64,000 nt of DNA, taken from contig JBAXTZ010000006.1 in assembly GCA_037129925.1 (NCBI GenBank), positions 23,412-87,411 of the forward strand, written 5' to 3'. This stretch comes from JBAXTZ01 sp037129925 (lineage in GTDB: Bacteria; Bacillota; Negativicutes; JBAXTZ01). Below the pieces are notes generated by a model that searched no databases, was not told the DNA's origin, and saw only the letters and a program-made list of their open reading frames with translations. Shown one piece after another: positions 25,066 to 34,836 of the stretch (position 1 is the first letter of the stretch; the number at the start of each line of letters is the position of its first letter). The translations under genes were made by a program, and so were the position numbers.

Positions 25066-25881
25066 ATGAAAAAAATCGTCACTTCAGTCTTATTGATGTG
25101 TCTTTTTTTTATGATGTCGAGTTTTGCATACGCGTTGCCGACTACTACCGCCAACCTCCAGGTTGCTGAGCAAGCTGAGTCCGATAAAGTTTTTGCCGTG
25201 CAGACGGACTTGGGGACATACCGCTTAGGCAAGTATGATACGGTCAGTGTAGTAATCGTTGGTTTAAATGACGGTATGAATATTTCGGGAGGGGCAGCAA
25301 CACCGGCCGCATTCGGCGACGACAAGCGCGCTGGTAGCGGGGGTACCTTCGGCACCGGCAATATCTTGAATAATCTCACGATTGGACCGGACGGGTATGT
25401 GACAATGCCCTATGTCGGCATACTAAAGTTACAAGGTTTGACGATTCCCGAAGCCAAAGATCTGATTTATAGCAAGCTGAAACGCTACGTTAAAATTCCC
25501 TCGATGGAAGTCGTGGTATTGACTTATGGTCCACGGCGAATTATGGTGGTGGGATCGGTGGGGAAACCGGGTATTTATGATTTGCAGCAGGACAATTTAT
25601 TTGCCTATAACGCCATCACCGCCGCCGGCGGAATGTTGTATAACGCCGCTAACAGTCATGTGCGAGTAATCCGGATGGCGGACAACAAGGTGTTTATTAA
25701 AGAAATCGACTTGGATGGCTACATTCAAAATCTTGATTTTAAACAGAATTTGCGGATTCAAGACGGCGATATGTTGTATGTGCCGCGTTCGGGTTGGAAA
25801 TTCAGTTTAAATGAGGATGTTATGCCGTTGTTGTCGGCTTGGTCAACTGCCTACTCGGTATATGCGTTAGCAACCAAATAA
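25066..25881 (+). CDS. Polysaccharide export protein, Wza type (set 1)
   Basis: A 271-residue secreted protein with a signal peptide (MKKIVTSVLLMCLFFMMSSFAYA) followed by the polysaccharide-export domain (YRLGKYDTVSVVIVG, IGPDGYVTMPYVGILKLQGLT, AKDLIYSKLKRY) and one SLBB domain (RRIMVVGSVGKPGIYDLQQDN to DGDMLYVPRSG). It should form or line the outer-membrane channel for polysaccharide. There is no lipobox, unlike E. coli Wza. The ATG at 25066 is chosen because it begins the signal peptide. The gene opens the locus and is followed by its inner-membrane partner. Confidence 0.9.
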   Translation: MKKIVTSVLLMCLFFMMSSFAYALPTTTANLQVAEQAESDKVFAVQTDLGTYRLGKYDTVSVVIVGLNDGMNISGGAATPAAFGDDKRAGSGGTFGTGNILNNLTIGPDGYVTMPYVGILKLQGLTIPEAKDLIYSKLKRYVKIPSMEVVVLTYGPRRIMVVGSVGKPGIYDLQQDNLFAYNAITAAGGMLYNAANSHVRVIRMADNKVFIKEIDLDGYIQNLDFKQNLRIQDGDMLYVPRSGWKFSLNEDVMPLLSAWSTAYSVYALATK

Positions 25882-25928
25882 CAAGCGCTATATATTAGTA
25901 TTGTTTCAGCAAAATTCTGGAGGATTGT

Positions 25929-27302
25929 GTGGCGGAAATCAGGGATGTAGATATTGAAAAAGATGCCGATGAGATTGTCATCGATTGGCAGTTAGTCAAA
26001 AGAGTATTTAAGGCGCGTTGGAAAATATGCGCGGTTATCGTGTTGGTTTGTGCGTTATTAGCTATGGCGCTGGCGTTTGTAGTGCCGAAGAAATTTGAGT
26101 CGGAAGTGTTGTTGCGGGCAAAACAGAAAACCAACACCGGAGCCGCCGGTGGCGCCGCGGCGCTGATTCTCGGCGGAAATATGCCAAGCCAAGTGTCTAG
26201 CTATATTGAACTGATAAAAAGTCGCGCAGTTATCGACCCGATAATTGCCAAACTGGATATTTCGGCTGATAAAAAAGAACTAATGACTGCGGATGGTTTT
26301 TTCAAAAGCAATTTGCAAATCGATAATCCCAAGGGTACCGACATCCTCTCGGTAACCGCTTCCGGAAAATCCCCGGAAGAAGCGCAAATGATTGCTTCAA
26401 ATGTGTCCGCAAATTTGTCAAAATTATTGAATGGACTGAATCGCAGCGACCAGTCTTATATGGTAAAATTCCTCAATGGCCGCATAATTACTGCTAAAAA
26501 AGAAATGGAACAATCCGAGATTGAGATGGAAAAATTCCGGCAAGAAAACAAAGTTTTCGCTCCAGATGAACAAGTGAAGGCACTACTAGCGCGATTAAAT
26601 GAATTTGACAAGCAGCGGGCGCAAAACAAAATCAGAATCGAAGCCGACCAGCAAACTTTGGCTCATATTAACGCGGAGATTGCCAAGCAGAATATCGCCA
26701 TGGAAACTTACAAAGTGACGCAAAACCCGGTGATTGAGCAAATTCGCGGTCAGATAATAACCAAAGAACTTCAATTAGTTGATCTACGGCAAAAGTTCAC
26801 CGACGAACAACCGGATGTAATCAACACCCAACAGACAATCGAGCAACTAAAGTTTAAACTAGATGAAGAGTTAACCAAATCAATCGCGTCGGAAACTACC
26901 GCAATGAACCCGCTCCATTACGAAATGGTGGGCAGTAAAATCAAAACCGATTTAGATTTACAATTGGCGCAACTGACCTTCACGGCGATTGACCGCTTTG
27001 AGCAAGCCGACACCAATGATTTGAACAAACTGTCGGCCGCCGGGCTGACTTACATCGGATTGGCGCGTCGGCAGGCGCTGACCCAAGAAATTTATGTGAT
27101 GTTGATGAAGCAATATGAGCAAGCCAAGATTCAAGAAGCCATGGACAGCCTGGACGTGCAAGTAGTCGATGCAGCTAACCTGCCGAAACGGCATGTATTT
27201 CCGAGCAAGACGCTATTTACTTTGGTAGGCGGAATGTTGGGCGGGATATTGGCGCTTGTGTCTTTGATGGTTTCTTATCGGAAGATGGCTGTAAACAAAT
27301 AA
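25929..27302 (+). CDS. Chain-length determinant / Wzz-GumC-type co-polymerase (set 1)
   Basis: A 457-residue protein with an N-terminal cytoplasmic tail, a first membrane helix at about 37-56, a long periplasmic coiled-coil region (residues 180-330) and a second membrane helix at 430-450, the layout of PCP proteins. There is no fused tyrosine-kinase domain. It should control chain length and link polymerase to the exporter. GTG start behind GGAGGA, 47 bases after the Wza-like gene. Confidence 0.88.
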   Translation: MAEIRDVDIEKDADEIVIDWQLVKRVFKARWKICAVIVLVCALLAMALAFVVPKKFESEVLLRAKQKTNTGAAGGAAALILGGNMPSQVSSYIELIKSRAVIDPIIAKLDISADKKELMTADGFFKSNLQIDNPKGTDILSVTASGKSPEEAQMIASNVSANLSKLLNGLNRSDQSYMVKFLNGRIITAKKEMEQSEIEMEKFRQENKVFAPDEQVKALLARLNEFDKQRAQNKIRIEADQQTLAHINAEIAKQNIAMETYKVTQNPVIEQIRGQIITKELQLVDLRQKFTDEQPDVINTQQTIEQLKFKLDEELTKSIASETTAMNPLHYEMVGSKIKTDLDLQLAQLTFTAIDRFEQADTNDLNKLSAAGLTYIGLARRQALTQEIYVMLMKQYEQAKIQEAMDSLDVQVVDAANLPKRHVFPSKTLFTLVGGMLGGILALVSLMVSYRKMAVNK

Positions 27303-27324
27303 CAAACAAGCAAAAGGAGTGGTT

Positions 27325-28059
27325 ATGTGTGAAAAACAATGTTTATCATCAATAATACATGTATCATCCAAAATAGGAGCGAATACAGTAGTAGAGAGTT
27401 ATTTTGAAGGTGAAAAACCAACTGAAATATGTGAAAATGCTGAAATAGGTTCATTGTGTTATGTTGCCACCGGAGTCAAAGTCAATCGCAATTCGAAGAT
27501 CGAGCATGGTTCAATAGTTCTTAATGATGTACCACCATACGCTATTGTTCGTGGAAATCCGGCGGTAATAATCGGATATACTCATACTCTTCACAGAGAG
27601 ATTGTACATGAACACAAGTTAGACAATAAAAAGAGCGGTCGACATATCACAGGGGTAAAGGGTGTTACAATTCATGTAATGCCTGAGATTCCCGATTTTC
27701 GTGGATATCTTTCAGTTGGAGAAATAGCAAAAGACATTCCTTTTGAGGTGAAACGTTATTTTTTAGTGTATAAAGTTCCGGGCAAAGAAGTGCGTGGAGA
27801 ACACGCCCATAAAGAGTGTCATCAGTTTTTGATCTGCGTTGCTGGGAGTGGGCACGTTATTGTTGATGATGGAAAAAAAGCGGAAGAGATTAAGCTGGAT
27901 ACGCCCAACGTTGGGATACATATCGCACCTGGTGTATGGGGAATACAATATAAGTTTACGCAGGATGCTGTATTATTGGTGTTTGCTTCTGAAAATTATG
28001 ATTCTGGAGATTATATAAGAGAGTATGATGAGTTTTTAAAATGGTTAATGACTAATTAG
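27325..28059 (+). CDS. WxcM-like sugar 3,4-ketoisomerase with short acetyltransferase segment
   Basis: A 244-residue protein. Residues 110-244 are a FdtA/WxcM-type cupin (RGEHAHKECHQFLICVAGSGHVIVDDG, HIAPGVWGIQYKF, VFASENYDSGDYIREYDEF), which makes dTDP-3-keto-6-deoxy sugars from the 4-keto form. Residues 1-85 are hexapeptide-repeat-like (VNRNSKIEHGSIVLNDVPPYAIVRGNPAVIIGY), but too short for a complete left-handed helix transferase, so the acetyltransferase half of a WxcM fusion may be reduced. The ATG at 27325 is 5 bases after AAGGAG. It should work with the DegT aminotransferase at 31416 and with RfbB. Confidence 0.82.
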   Translation: MCEKQCLSSIIHVSSKIGANTVVESYFEGEKPTEICENAEIGSLCYVATGVKVNRNSKIEHGSIVLNDVPPYAIVRGNPAVIIGYTHTLHREIVHEHKLDNKKSGRHITGVKGVTIHVMPEIPDFRGYLSVGEIAKDIPFEVKRYFLVYKVPGKEVRGEHAHKECHQFLICVAGSGHVIVDDGKKAEEIKLDTPNVGIHIAPGVWGIQYKFTQDAVLLVFASENYDSGDYIREYDEFLKWLMTN

Positions 28060-28139
28060 TGTTAAGCTATTTATTAGTCGAGCGATTTTTCAAATAATAT
28101 TCTAGAAACATTATTTTTCTTAATGCGGAGGGAATTAGC

Positions 28140-29204
28140 ATGTCCAAAATAATTATTGCTGGTGCAGGTGGCGCTCCATCAGAGAACGTAATTAAATCGA
28201 TACAAGAGTGCTGCAAAAATGAAACAATAATAGGTATCGGCAGCGAGGCGACTGATTTAATGCTGTCGAGTGCGGCGAGAAAATATTATGTACCTTATGC
28301 TGAGGAAAAAGGCTATAAGGAAGCATTGTTAAAAATTATTGACAAAGAAAAACCTGATTTAATTCACTTTCAGAATGATCTTGAAATAAGAGAAGCTTCG
28401 CGTTTCCGTAGCGAAATACATGCAACTGGCACAAAAACCTTCATGCCAACACATGAAGTTATTGAAAATTGTGTTGATAAAGATGCCTCTTATCGCATAT
28501 GGGATAAGAGTGGAATAAAAGTTCCTAAAACGATTTTAGTAAAAGACGAGAATGATCTTAAACAAGCCTTTGCGAAGTTAGCTAATAAAGAAGGTAATAT
28601 TTGGCTGCGAGCTACGGTAGGTGGCGGTGGCAAGGGTGCTTTACCAACTAATGATTATGATTTTGCTAAGCTTTGGATAAATAAATTCAGAGGTTGGGGC
28701 GAGTTTACGGCAGCAGAACTTTTAACACCTAACTCTGTAACCTGGTTGTCAATTTGGTATGAAGGCGAACTTGTAGTAGCGCAAACTAGAAGACGAAAAT
28801 CATGGAATTTTGGGAATAGAACACTATCAGGAGTTACGGGTGTGACGGGAGTGGCTGAAACTTATTCATGTGATACGGTAACAAAAGTAGCGATAGATTC
28901 AATATTAGCTATAGATCCTAAACCACACGGAATATATGGGGCTGATATGACCTATGATTTTAATGGTTTTCCTAACCCTACAGAAATTAATATTTCACGA
29001 TTTTTCACTACTGTTTATTTTTTCACAAAAGCCGGTTTAAATATGCCGAAGATATTTAAGGATATAGCTTTATATGGCGAATTTCCAAGTTTAGACAAGA
29101 AAATTAATCCTTTGCCCGACGGGCTTATGTGGATTCGTGGTATGGATAGGGAGCCTTTGTTAACAACGGAAGATACTATTAAACAATCTATTATAGTACT
29201 TTAA
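28140..29204 (+). CDS. ATP-grasp domain ligase (carbamoyl-phosphate synthase large-subunit-like)
   Basis: A 354-residue protein with a pre-ATP-grasp Rossmann part (IIIAGAGGAPSENVIKSIQ), an ATP-grasp core (NIWLRATVGGGGKGALPTND glycine loop; EINISRFFTTVYFF metal-binding Asn/Glu region) and about the length of single-module carboxylate-amine ligases. These join a carboxylate to an amine with ATP. Placed within sugar-nucleotide genes, it may attach an amino acid to an amino sugar, but this is inference. Confidence 0.8.
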   Translation: MSKIIIAGAGGAPSENVIKSIQECCKNETIIGIGSEATDLMLSSAARKYYVPYAEEKGYKEALLKIIDKEKPDLIHFQNDLEIREASRFRSEIHATGTKTFMPTHEVIENCVDKDASYRIWDKSGIKVPKTILVKDENDLKQAFAKLANKEGNIWLRATVGGGGKGALPTNDYDFAKLWINKFRGWGEFTAAELLTPNSVTWLSIWYEGELVVAQTRRRKSWNFGNRTLSGVTGVTGVAETYSCDTVTKVAIDSILAIDPKPHGIYGADMTYDFNGFPNPTEINISRFFTTVYFFTKAGLNMPKIFKDIALYGEFPSLDKKINPLPDGLMWIRGMDREPLLTTEDTIKQSIIVL

Positions 29205-29208
29205 AGAT

Positions 29209-30117
29209 ATGAATATATTAGTAACCGGGGCAACTGGATTTATCGGCTCGAATTTATTAGCGGTTATGGTCAATAAAGACACCCTAAAAGAACACAACAT
29301 TGTCGTTTTAACAAATGGTAATCTTGACGATTCACGGTTTAAGTGTATTTATAATAAAAACTTTCATTTCACAAAGCAAGATTTTTTGGAACAGGGTGTA
29401 AGCAAGATAGATATAGTGATGCATTTGGGAGCCTTTACGCCAAAAAGTTTCTTGGAATCAAATAATATCTCTAAGTCCTTATCAAACATTAATAACACCA
29501 TATATTTATGTGAAAACTTGCCAAACACACCAAAGAAATTTATTTTTACAAGTACTTTGGATGTTTACTCTAGTGTTGAAGGATCAATAACTGAAGGAAC
29601 TCCAACGATACCGCAGAGTCTTTACGGTCAATCTAAGTTGTTTTGTGAAAAAATGCTCGAGCAATGGTCAACAGAAAATGGTGTTGTTTTACAAATATTA
29701 AGAGTTGGACATATTTATGGTAGAGGGGAAGATTCTTATAAGAAAATCATACCGGCGACTATTAAAGCTATCTTAGCAGGTCAAAAGCCGATTGTTTTTT
29801 CTGCGGGTAGCGAACTTAGGTCGTTTTTAAATGTTACCGACTGTTGTAATTTGATATTAAAGGCTATCGAATTAGAAGAGTACAAACAACCAATTAATTT
29901 AGTTTCAGAACAGCCGATTTCTGTTTTGGCCTTAGTAAATATGATAGTCGAAATATCTAAACAAAATGTTGAAGTAGAAATTATTCGTCAAAATAATTAT
30001 ACGAGAGATTTTATTTTTGATAACACTAAAATGAAAGCCAATCTTGGTGTGGAAACCATTTCATTAAGGACTGGATTAGAGGAGGAATATGAGTATTTTA
30101 AATCTAAACAGAATTAG
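29209..30117 (+). CDS. NAD-dependent sugar epimerase/dehydratase
   Basis: A 302-residue extended SDR enzyme (VTGATGFIGSN at the start, STLDVY, YGQSKLFCE with the catalytic Tyr-x3-Lys, RVGHIYGRGE). Sugar substrate cannot be told. It begins 4 bases after the ATP-grasp gene and overlaps the acyltransferase gene by 29 bases, so the three are translationally linked. Confidence 0.85.
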   Translation: MNILVTGATGFIGSNLLAVMVNKDTLKEHNIVVLTNGNLDDSRFKCIYNKNFHFTKQDFLEQGVSKIDIVMHLGAFTPKSFLESNNISKSLSNINNTIYLCENLPNTPKKFIFTSTLDVYSSVEGSITEGTPTIPQSLYGQSKLFCEKMLEQWSTENGVVLQILRVGHIYGRGEDSYKKIIPATIKAILAGQKPIVFSAGSELRSFLNVTDCCNLILKAIELEEYKQPINLVSEQPISVLALVNMIVEISKQNVEVEIIRQNNYTRDFIFDNTKMKANLGVETISLRTGLEEEYEYFKSKQN

Positions 30118-30676
30118 GCTTTGGATGTTAAGAAAACAGAATCGCAATATTTTAATAAAAAACAGAATTATAATTTTGGGTGATTTCCCGTATTTTAAGT
30201 TGTTTAAGGGGAGTAAATGCATTATCCATAATAATGTAGTAATTAACTCTGATTTTAGAAAAACCAATACAGCTTTGGCATATAAATGTAAATTTGCTAT
30301 GGGATACGAGGGGATAATTGAAATTGGAGAGAATACCCATTTAAATGGTGTTTCAATAACCGCATATAAGAATGTAAAAATTGGTCGTGATTGTCAAATA
30401 GCTTCAGCAACTTTTATTACTGACACTGATTTTCATCCCGTGGATCCGGTGGAGAGACTTAAACAAGTTACTAAAAAACCATTTAACTTGGATACTGTTA
30501 ATAAAAAAGAAGTTATTATTGGTGATAATGTATGGATTGGTTGGGGAGCGATTATATTAAAGGGAGTAGAAATTGGAAATAATAGTATAGTTGCTGCTGG
30601 AAGCGTAGTTACTGGAAAGTTCCCTGACAATGTAATAATTGCGGGTAATCCAGCAAAAGTTGTAAAGTGTATATAA
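30089..30676 (+). CDS. Hexapeptide-repeat acyltransferase
   Basis: A 195-residue protein with left-handed beta-helix repeats (GIIEIGENTHLNGVSITAYKN, VIIGDNVWIGWGAIILKGVEIGNNSIVAAGSVVTG) and the usual GNPAKVVK ending. It should O- or N-acetylate a sugar in the polysaccharide. The start at 30089 is behind GGAGG. Confidence 0.88.
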   Translation: MSILNLNRIRLWMLRKQNRNILIKNRIIILGDFPYFKLFKGSKCIIHNNVVINSDFRKTNTALAYKCKFAMGYEGIIEIGENTHLNGVSITAYKNVKIGRDCQIASATFITDTDFHPVDPVERLKQVTKKPFNLDTVNKKEVIIGDNVWIGWGAIILKGVEIGNNSIVAAGSVVTGKFPDNVIIAGNPAKVVKCI

Positions 30677-30730
30677 CTGACAATATGATTTGCTACCGAT
30701 TCTCATATTTTGACGATTGAGGGATGATTT

Positions 30731-31369
30731 GTGACAAAGCTAGACTATATATTTCTAGATTTAGACGGACCGATATTAGAAGGTAAATTGCGGCACTATA
30801 ATTGCTATAAAGACATTATACTTGTAGACGGAGGCACTCCGCTTGAAATAAATGACTACTGGGAAATGAAAAGAAATAAGATTAGACGAGATATTGTTTT
30901 GGAAAAATCTCAATATAAAAATAGCTACGCGAAATTTATTCAACGCTGGAATTATCAAATTGAGCACAGGAAATATTTATTGTTCGATATATTAAAACCT
31001 GAAGTTAAGGAAGTGCTGATAAGTTGGCGAAGCATTGCAAACAACATTGTACTTGTGACTATGAGAAACAACCGTAACAATTTATTGTGGCAACTCAAAA
31101 AATTAGACATCTTCAGTTGTCTTGATCAAGTGATAGCGTGTCCGAATATTGATGGGAATGGGAGCAAATATAGTAAACTTAAAGATATATCCTTTGAAAG
31201 AGCTATTTTTGTGGGAGATACCGAGGAAGATACAATAACCGCCGCGAAATTAGGGATAAAATCAATAGCAATAACTAATGGATTGCGTACAAAAGAGCAT
31301 TTAGATGCCGATTATTATTTTGACGAAATTAAGGACATTGACTTTCATAAAATAATACCGTTGTTGTGA
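30731..31369 (+). CDS. HAD-family hydrolase
   Basis: A 212-residue HAD-type phosphatase. The first motif is FLDLDGPILEG, near residue 10, the Thr/Ser motif VTMRNN lies near the middle, and FVGDTEEDTITAAKLGIKSIAI holds the acidic motif. The cap is all-helical. Its substrate is unknown; a sugar phosphate is likely given the neighbours. GTG start behind GAGGGATG. Confidence 0.82.
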   Translation: MTKLDYIFLDLDGPILEGKLRHYNCYKDIILVDGGTPLEINDYWEMKRNKIRRDIVLEKSQYKNSYAKFIQRWNYQIEHRKYLLFDILKPEVKEVLISWRSIANNIVLVTMRNNRNNLLWQLKKLDIFSCLDQVIACPNIDGNGSKYSKLKDISFERAIFVGDTEEDTITAAKLGIKSIAITNGLRTKEHLDADYYFDEIKDIDFHKIIPLL

Positions 31370-31415
31370 ATTTATTTTATTTAAAACATAAATAATTAAT
31401 AGTTTTATTGGAGAA

Positions 31416-32516
31416 ATGATGAATGTTCAGCCACTAGATATGAAAGCACCATACGCAGAACTAAAAGTACAACTTGATTCAGCCTACAAACGAGTTATGG
31501 AGTCCGGTTGGTACATTAACGGTAAAGAAGTTGAGTTGTTTGAAAAAGAATTCGCCGCATATATTGGTGTAAAACATTGTATTGGAGTTAGTAACTGCCT
31601 CGATGCGATGTATTTAGTTCTCAAAGCATGGGGCATTGGAGAGGGTGATGAGGTTATTGTTCCTTCCAATACCTACATTGCTACGTGGCTTGCGGTGTCT
31701 TATACTGGCGCCGTTCCGTTACCGGTAGAACCTGATATCGAAACATTTAACATTAATCCGGAATTAATTGAGCGAGCTATAACCGGTAAAACTAAAGCAA
31801 TTATGCCGGTTCATTTATATGGACTAACGGCAGATATGAAACCAATTATGAAAATTGCTGCGCAACATAATTTGATGGTCTTGGAAGACTGCGCACAAGC
31901 ACATGGTTCCACTTATTTTGGCGAAAAAGCTGGCAATTTGGGACACGCCGGCGGATTTAGTTTTTTCCCCAGCAAGAATCTAGGTTGCTACGGTGATGGT
32001 GGCGCTGTGACTACTAATGATGACGATTTGGCTGATAGAATCCGGCTATTGAGAAACTATGGTTCTCGAAAGAAGTACCATAACGAAGTAAAGGGGAACA
32101 ATTGCCGGCTCGACGAGTTGCAAGCAGCTTTTTTACGAGAGAAATTGCCGATTTTAGATGAGTGGAATGAGCGACGTTGTGAAGTTGTAAATAAATATAC
32201 AGTAAAAATTGATGGTTCAAAGGTTATTACACCGACTGTGCCCAATGATTATTATCACACTTGGCATCAGTATGTATTGCGTTCGGAGAACCGAGATGAA
32301 TTACAACTAAAACTTCGTGCTGGCGGCGTTGATACTATTATTCATTATCCTATTCCGCCACACCTTTCGGAAGCGTACAGTGAATTAGGTTATAAAGCGG
32401 GTGATTTTCCGATTGCTGAGCTACTAGCAAAAAGCGTACTAAGCTTACCGATGGGACCGCATATGAGTATCCAGGAAATCGAATATGTCATTGGGGCGAT
32501 CAAGGACAGCATTTAG
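31416..32516 (+). CDS. DegT-family aminotransferase, FdtB-like
   Basis: A 366-residue PLP enzyme of the DegT/DnrJ/EryC1/StrS family. The PLP Lys is in GGFSFFPSKNLGCYGDGGA, and other marks are EDCAQAHGS and RNYGSRKKYHN. It most resembles dTDP-3-amino-3,6-dideoxyhexose transaminases (FdtB/QdtB), which follow the FdtA-type ketoisomerase. With the gene at 27325 and the acyltransferase at 30089 it could yield dTDP-Fuc3NAc or Qui3NAc. A second ATG (31419) is an alternative start. Confidence 0.88.
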   Translation: MMNVQPLDMKAPYAELKVQLDSAYKRVMESGWYINGKEVELFEKEFAAYIGVKHCIGVSNCLDAMYLVLKAWGIGEGDEVIVPSNTYIATWLAVSYTGAVPLPVEPDIETFNINPELIERAITGKTKAIMPVHLYGLTADMKPIMKIAAQHNLMVLEDCAQAHGSTYFGEKAGNLGHAGGFSFFPSKNLGCYGDGGAVTTNDDDLADRIRLLRNYGSRKKYHNEVKGNNCRLDELQAAFLREKLPILDEWNERRCEVVNKYTVKIDGSKVITPTVPNDYYHTWHQYVLRSENRDELQLKLRAGGVDTIIHYPIPPHLSEAYSELGYKAGDFPIAELLAKSVLSLPMGPHMSIQEIEYVIGAIKDSI

Positions 32517-32518
32517 CT

Positions 32519-33769
32519 ATGACGTTTTTAAAAACAGTTTCTATGTCGGGCATTGCTACCGTGGCAAAAATATTGACGGGTTTGGTATCGACAAAAATAC
32601 TTGCAGTGTTGATTGGCCCTTCTGGGGTAGCGCTGATTGGGCAGATAAATAATTTAATTGCAATTGTATTGCCAATCGGATCTGGCGGAATAAATAATGG
32701 CGTTGTAAAGTACCTGGCTGAAAGCGATTCAGTTGAATCAGCTAAAAAATATGTTAAACAGGCAGTTCTAATTACTTTGATTTGCTCATTAATTTGTTCG
32801 GTTTTGCTACTTGCTTTTGCGCGCTATTTATCGTTTAAGTTACTTGAAACCGCTGAGTACACTTATGTCATTGTTTTTTTAGCAGTATTTTTTATTTTGA
32901 TGGCGTTTAATGGGATATTTTTGTCAATATTGAACGGTTTGAGACAAATTAGAAAATTAATCATTGCCCAAATAATTAGTAGCTTCATTTCATTGGTGAT
33001 TACAGTTGCTTTAGCGTATATGTTTAATATCAAAGGTGTTCTTATAGCAAGCATATTGTCTCAATCAATAATATGTTTAGTTTCTTTTTGGTATTGTTGG
33101 AAATGTAAAGTATTGCAGGATATTTTTGTTGATTTTAGTTATGACAAGAGTGTCTTGAAAAAATACTGCAAGTACACAATAATGACTCTTGTGAGCGCGT
33201 TTACGGTGCCCATTGGACAATTGTTAATAAGGAATAATGTAATAAATAAACTCGGTTTAGTAGATGCCGGGATTCTACAAGGTATGTGGACTATTTCCGG
33301 AGTCTACTTAATGGTTATTACGATTGCGTTGTCGACATATTATTTGCCAAAACTATCGGGATTGAGCGATCGAGCTGATGTTTGGCGTGAAATAAAAAGC
33401 ACTCTTGTTATGGTTGCTCCAGCTGTTGCGATTATGGTTATTGTATTGTTTTGCAGTAGAGAAATAATTGTTAACCTGCTGTTCACGCAAGATTTTTTTG
33501 CGATGAACAAACTCTTTGGCGCCCAGTTGATAGGTGACTTTATTAGAATAATTTCGTTCGTTTTTGCGTTTATTATGCAAGCTAAAGCATTGGTAAAGCA
33601 GATGATCTTTGGAGAAATAATTTTCACTTTCTTATATGTAGTGATGGTTCGTTTTTTTGTAATCGATTATGGACTTGTAGGCGTACCAATAGCTTATTGT
33701 CTAGTGTATTTATCTTACTTGTTTTATTCAATATTTGTGTACTATAGATGGCATCAAGTGCTAGCTTGA
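32519..33769 (+). CDS. O-antigen flippase, Wzx type
   Basis: A 416-residue protein with 12 predicted transmembrane helices and the O-antigen translocase start pattern (FLKTVSMSGIATVAKILTGLVSTKILAVLIGPSGVALIGQ). It should flip lipid-linked repeat units across the inner membrane. It starts 2 bases after the aminotransferase stop. AT-rich, as usual for wzx. Confidence 0.9.
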   Translation: MTFLKTVSMSGIATVAKILTGLVSTKILAVLIGPSGVALIGQINNLIAIVLPIGSGGINNGVVKYLAESDSVESAKKYVKQAVLITLICSLICSVLLLAFARYLSFKLLETAEYTYVIVFLAVFFILMAFNGIFLSILNGLRQIRKLIIAQIISSFISLVITVALAYMFNIKGVLIASILSQSIICLVSFWYCWKCKVLQDIFVDFSYDKSVLKKYCKYTIMTLVSAFTVPIGQLLIRNNVINKLGLVDAGILQGMWTISGVYLMVITIALSTYYLPKLSGLSDRADVWREIKSTLVMVAPAVAIMVIVLFCSREIIVNLLFTQDFFAMNKLFGAQLIGDFIRIISFVFAFIMQAKALVKQMIFGEIIFTFLYVVMVRFFVIDYGLVGVPIAYCLVYLSYLFYSIFVYYRWHQVLA

Positions 33770-33785
33770 AAATTACATAGAATGG

Positions 33786-34754
33786 ATGGTTACTTTAAAA
33801 ATGAAAAGCGACGGAAATTCAATACTTGTCACAATTTTGCTAGGTACATATAATTCTTCTAAATATATCGTTGATTCATTGGAAAGCATCAGAACCCAGA
33901 CATATTCTAACGTTGAATTGGTTGTTTCGGATGATTGTTCGACGGATGACACTTTAGAAATAGTGAATAAATGGTTGACTACTAATAAAGATAGATTCAG
34001 AAACGTCCAGATAGTCTGTTCGTCTACTAACACAGGTATTACAAAAAATTGCAATCGCGGATTTAAGTTAGCAACTGGGCAGTACATAAAATTAATTGCT
34101 GGTGATGATTTATTAACCCCTAACTGTATTGAAAATTTGCTAGATTTCGCAACTGTCGAAAATGCTGATGTTGTGTATGGTAAAGTTTGTCCATTCTACG
34201 ATTGTGGTATTAATAAACATCCGGTTGCTGGTTTTTTTGAGTTGAAAAATCATGCGATATTCAAATTGAACAGTAGAAATCAGTATTTAAAACTTTTAGA
34301 AGGCGAAACGACAATCTACGCGGCTGGTAATTTTTTCAGCAAGATGCTTATCGACGAAATGAATGGATTTGATGAACAGTATGTTATGATGGAGGATTTT
34401 CCGTTTTTTGTAAAAATAACTTCCATGAGTTATCGTATTAGACATTTAGATGAGCTTGTTGTAATGTATAGGATGCGCTCGATGACGGATAAGAATTTTC
34501 TAAAATCCAAAAGATATTTGTTGTGGTTCAATGATATTAATTTGTTCGAAAAAAATGAATTAATTCCGCGATTGTTAGCAGAACGAAAATATGTGTACCT
34601 CAGTGACTTGTACACTCGAAGGTTTGCGAGACTTATTAGGACTAAGAATAATGGAAGTTTGGCGTTTATATTATCGCGTATTATCGAATCTTTATCGCTA
34701 ATCAATATTAGGACTAGGATTAGGATGCTGTTCTACTATTTTGGTGTTAGGTGA
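33786..34754 (+). CDS. Glycosyltransferase family 2
   Basis: A 322-residue GT-A fold enzyme: VTILLGTYNSSKYIVDSLESI near residue 15, VVSDDCSTDDT (nucleotide-binding Asp), LIAGDDLLTP (DXD-type metal site) and the acceptor-side region MMEDFPFFV. It transfers one sugar to the growing repeat unit on the cytoplasmic side. The start is uncertain: ATG at 33786 or 33801; neither has a strong ribosome site. Confidence 0.88.
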   Translation: MVTLKMKSDGNSILVTILLGTYNSSKYIVDSLESIRTQTYSNVELVVSDDCSTDDTLEIVNKWLTTNKDRFRNVQIVCSSTNTGITKNCNRGFKLATGQYIKLIAGDDLLTPNCIENLLDFATVENADVVYGKVCPFYDCGINKHPVAGFFELKNHAIFKLNSRNQYLKLLEGETTIYAAGNFFSKMLIDEMNGFDEQYVMMEDFPFFVKITSMSYRIRHLDELVVMYRMRSMTDKNFLKSKRYLLWFNDINLFEKNELIPRLLAERKYVYLSDLYTRRFARLIRTKNNGSLAFILSRIIESLSLINIRTRIRMLFYYFGVR

Positions 34755-34836
34755 AAAGAAAGACATTTTGCAAATCTAGGTTTTTGTAGCAGTTGTTTAG
34801 CTATGGGGAATCTAGTTGTGACAGCGGGAGATTGCT

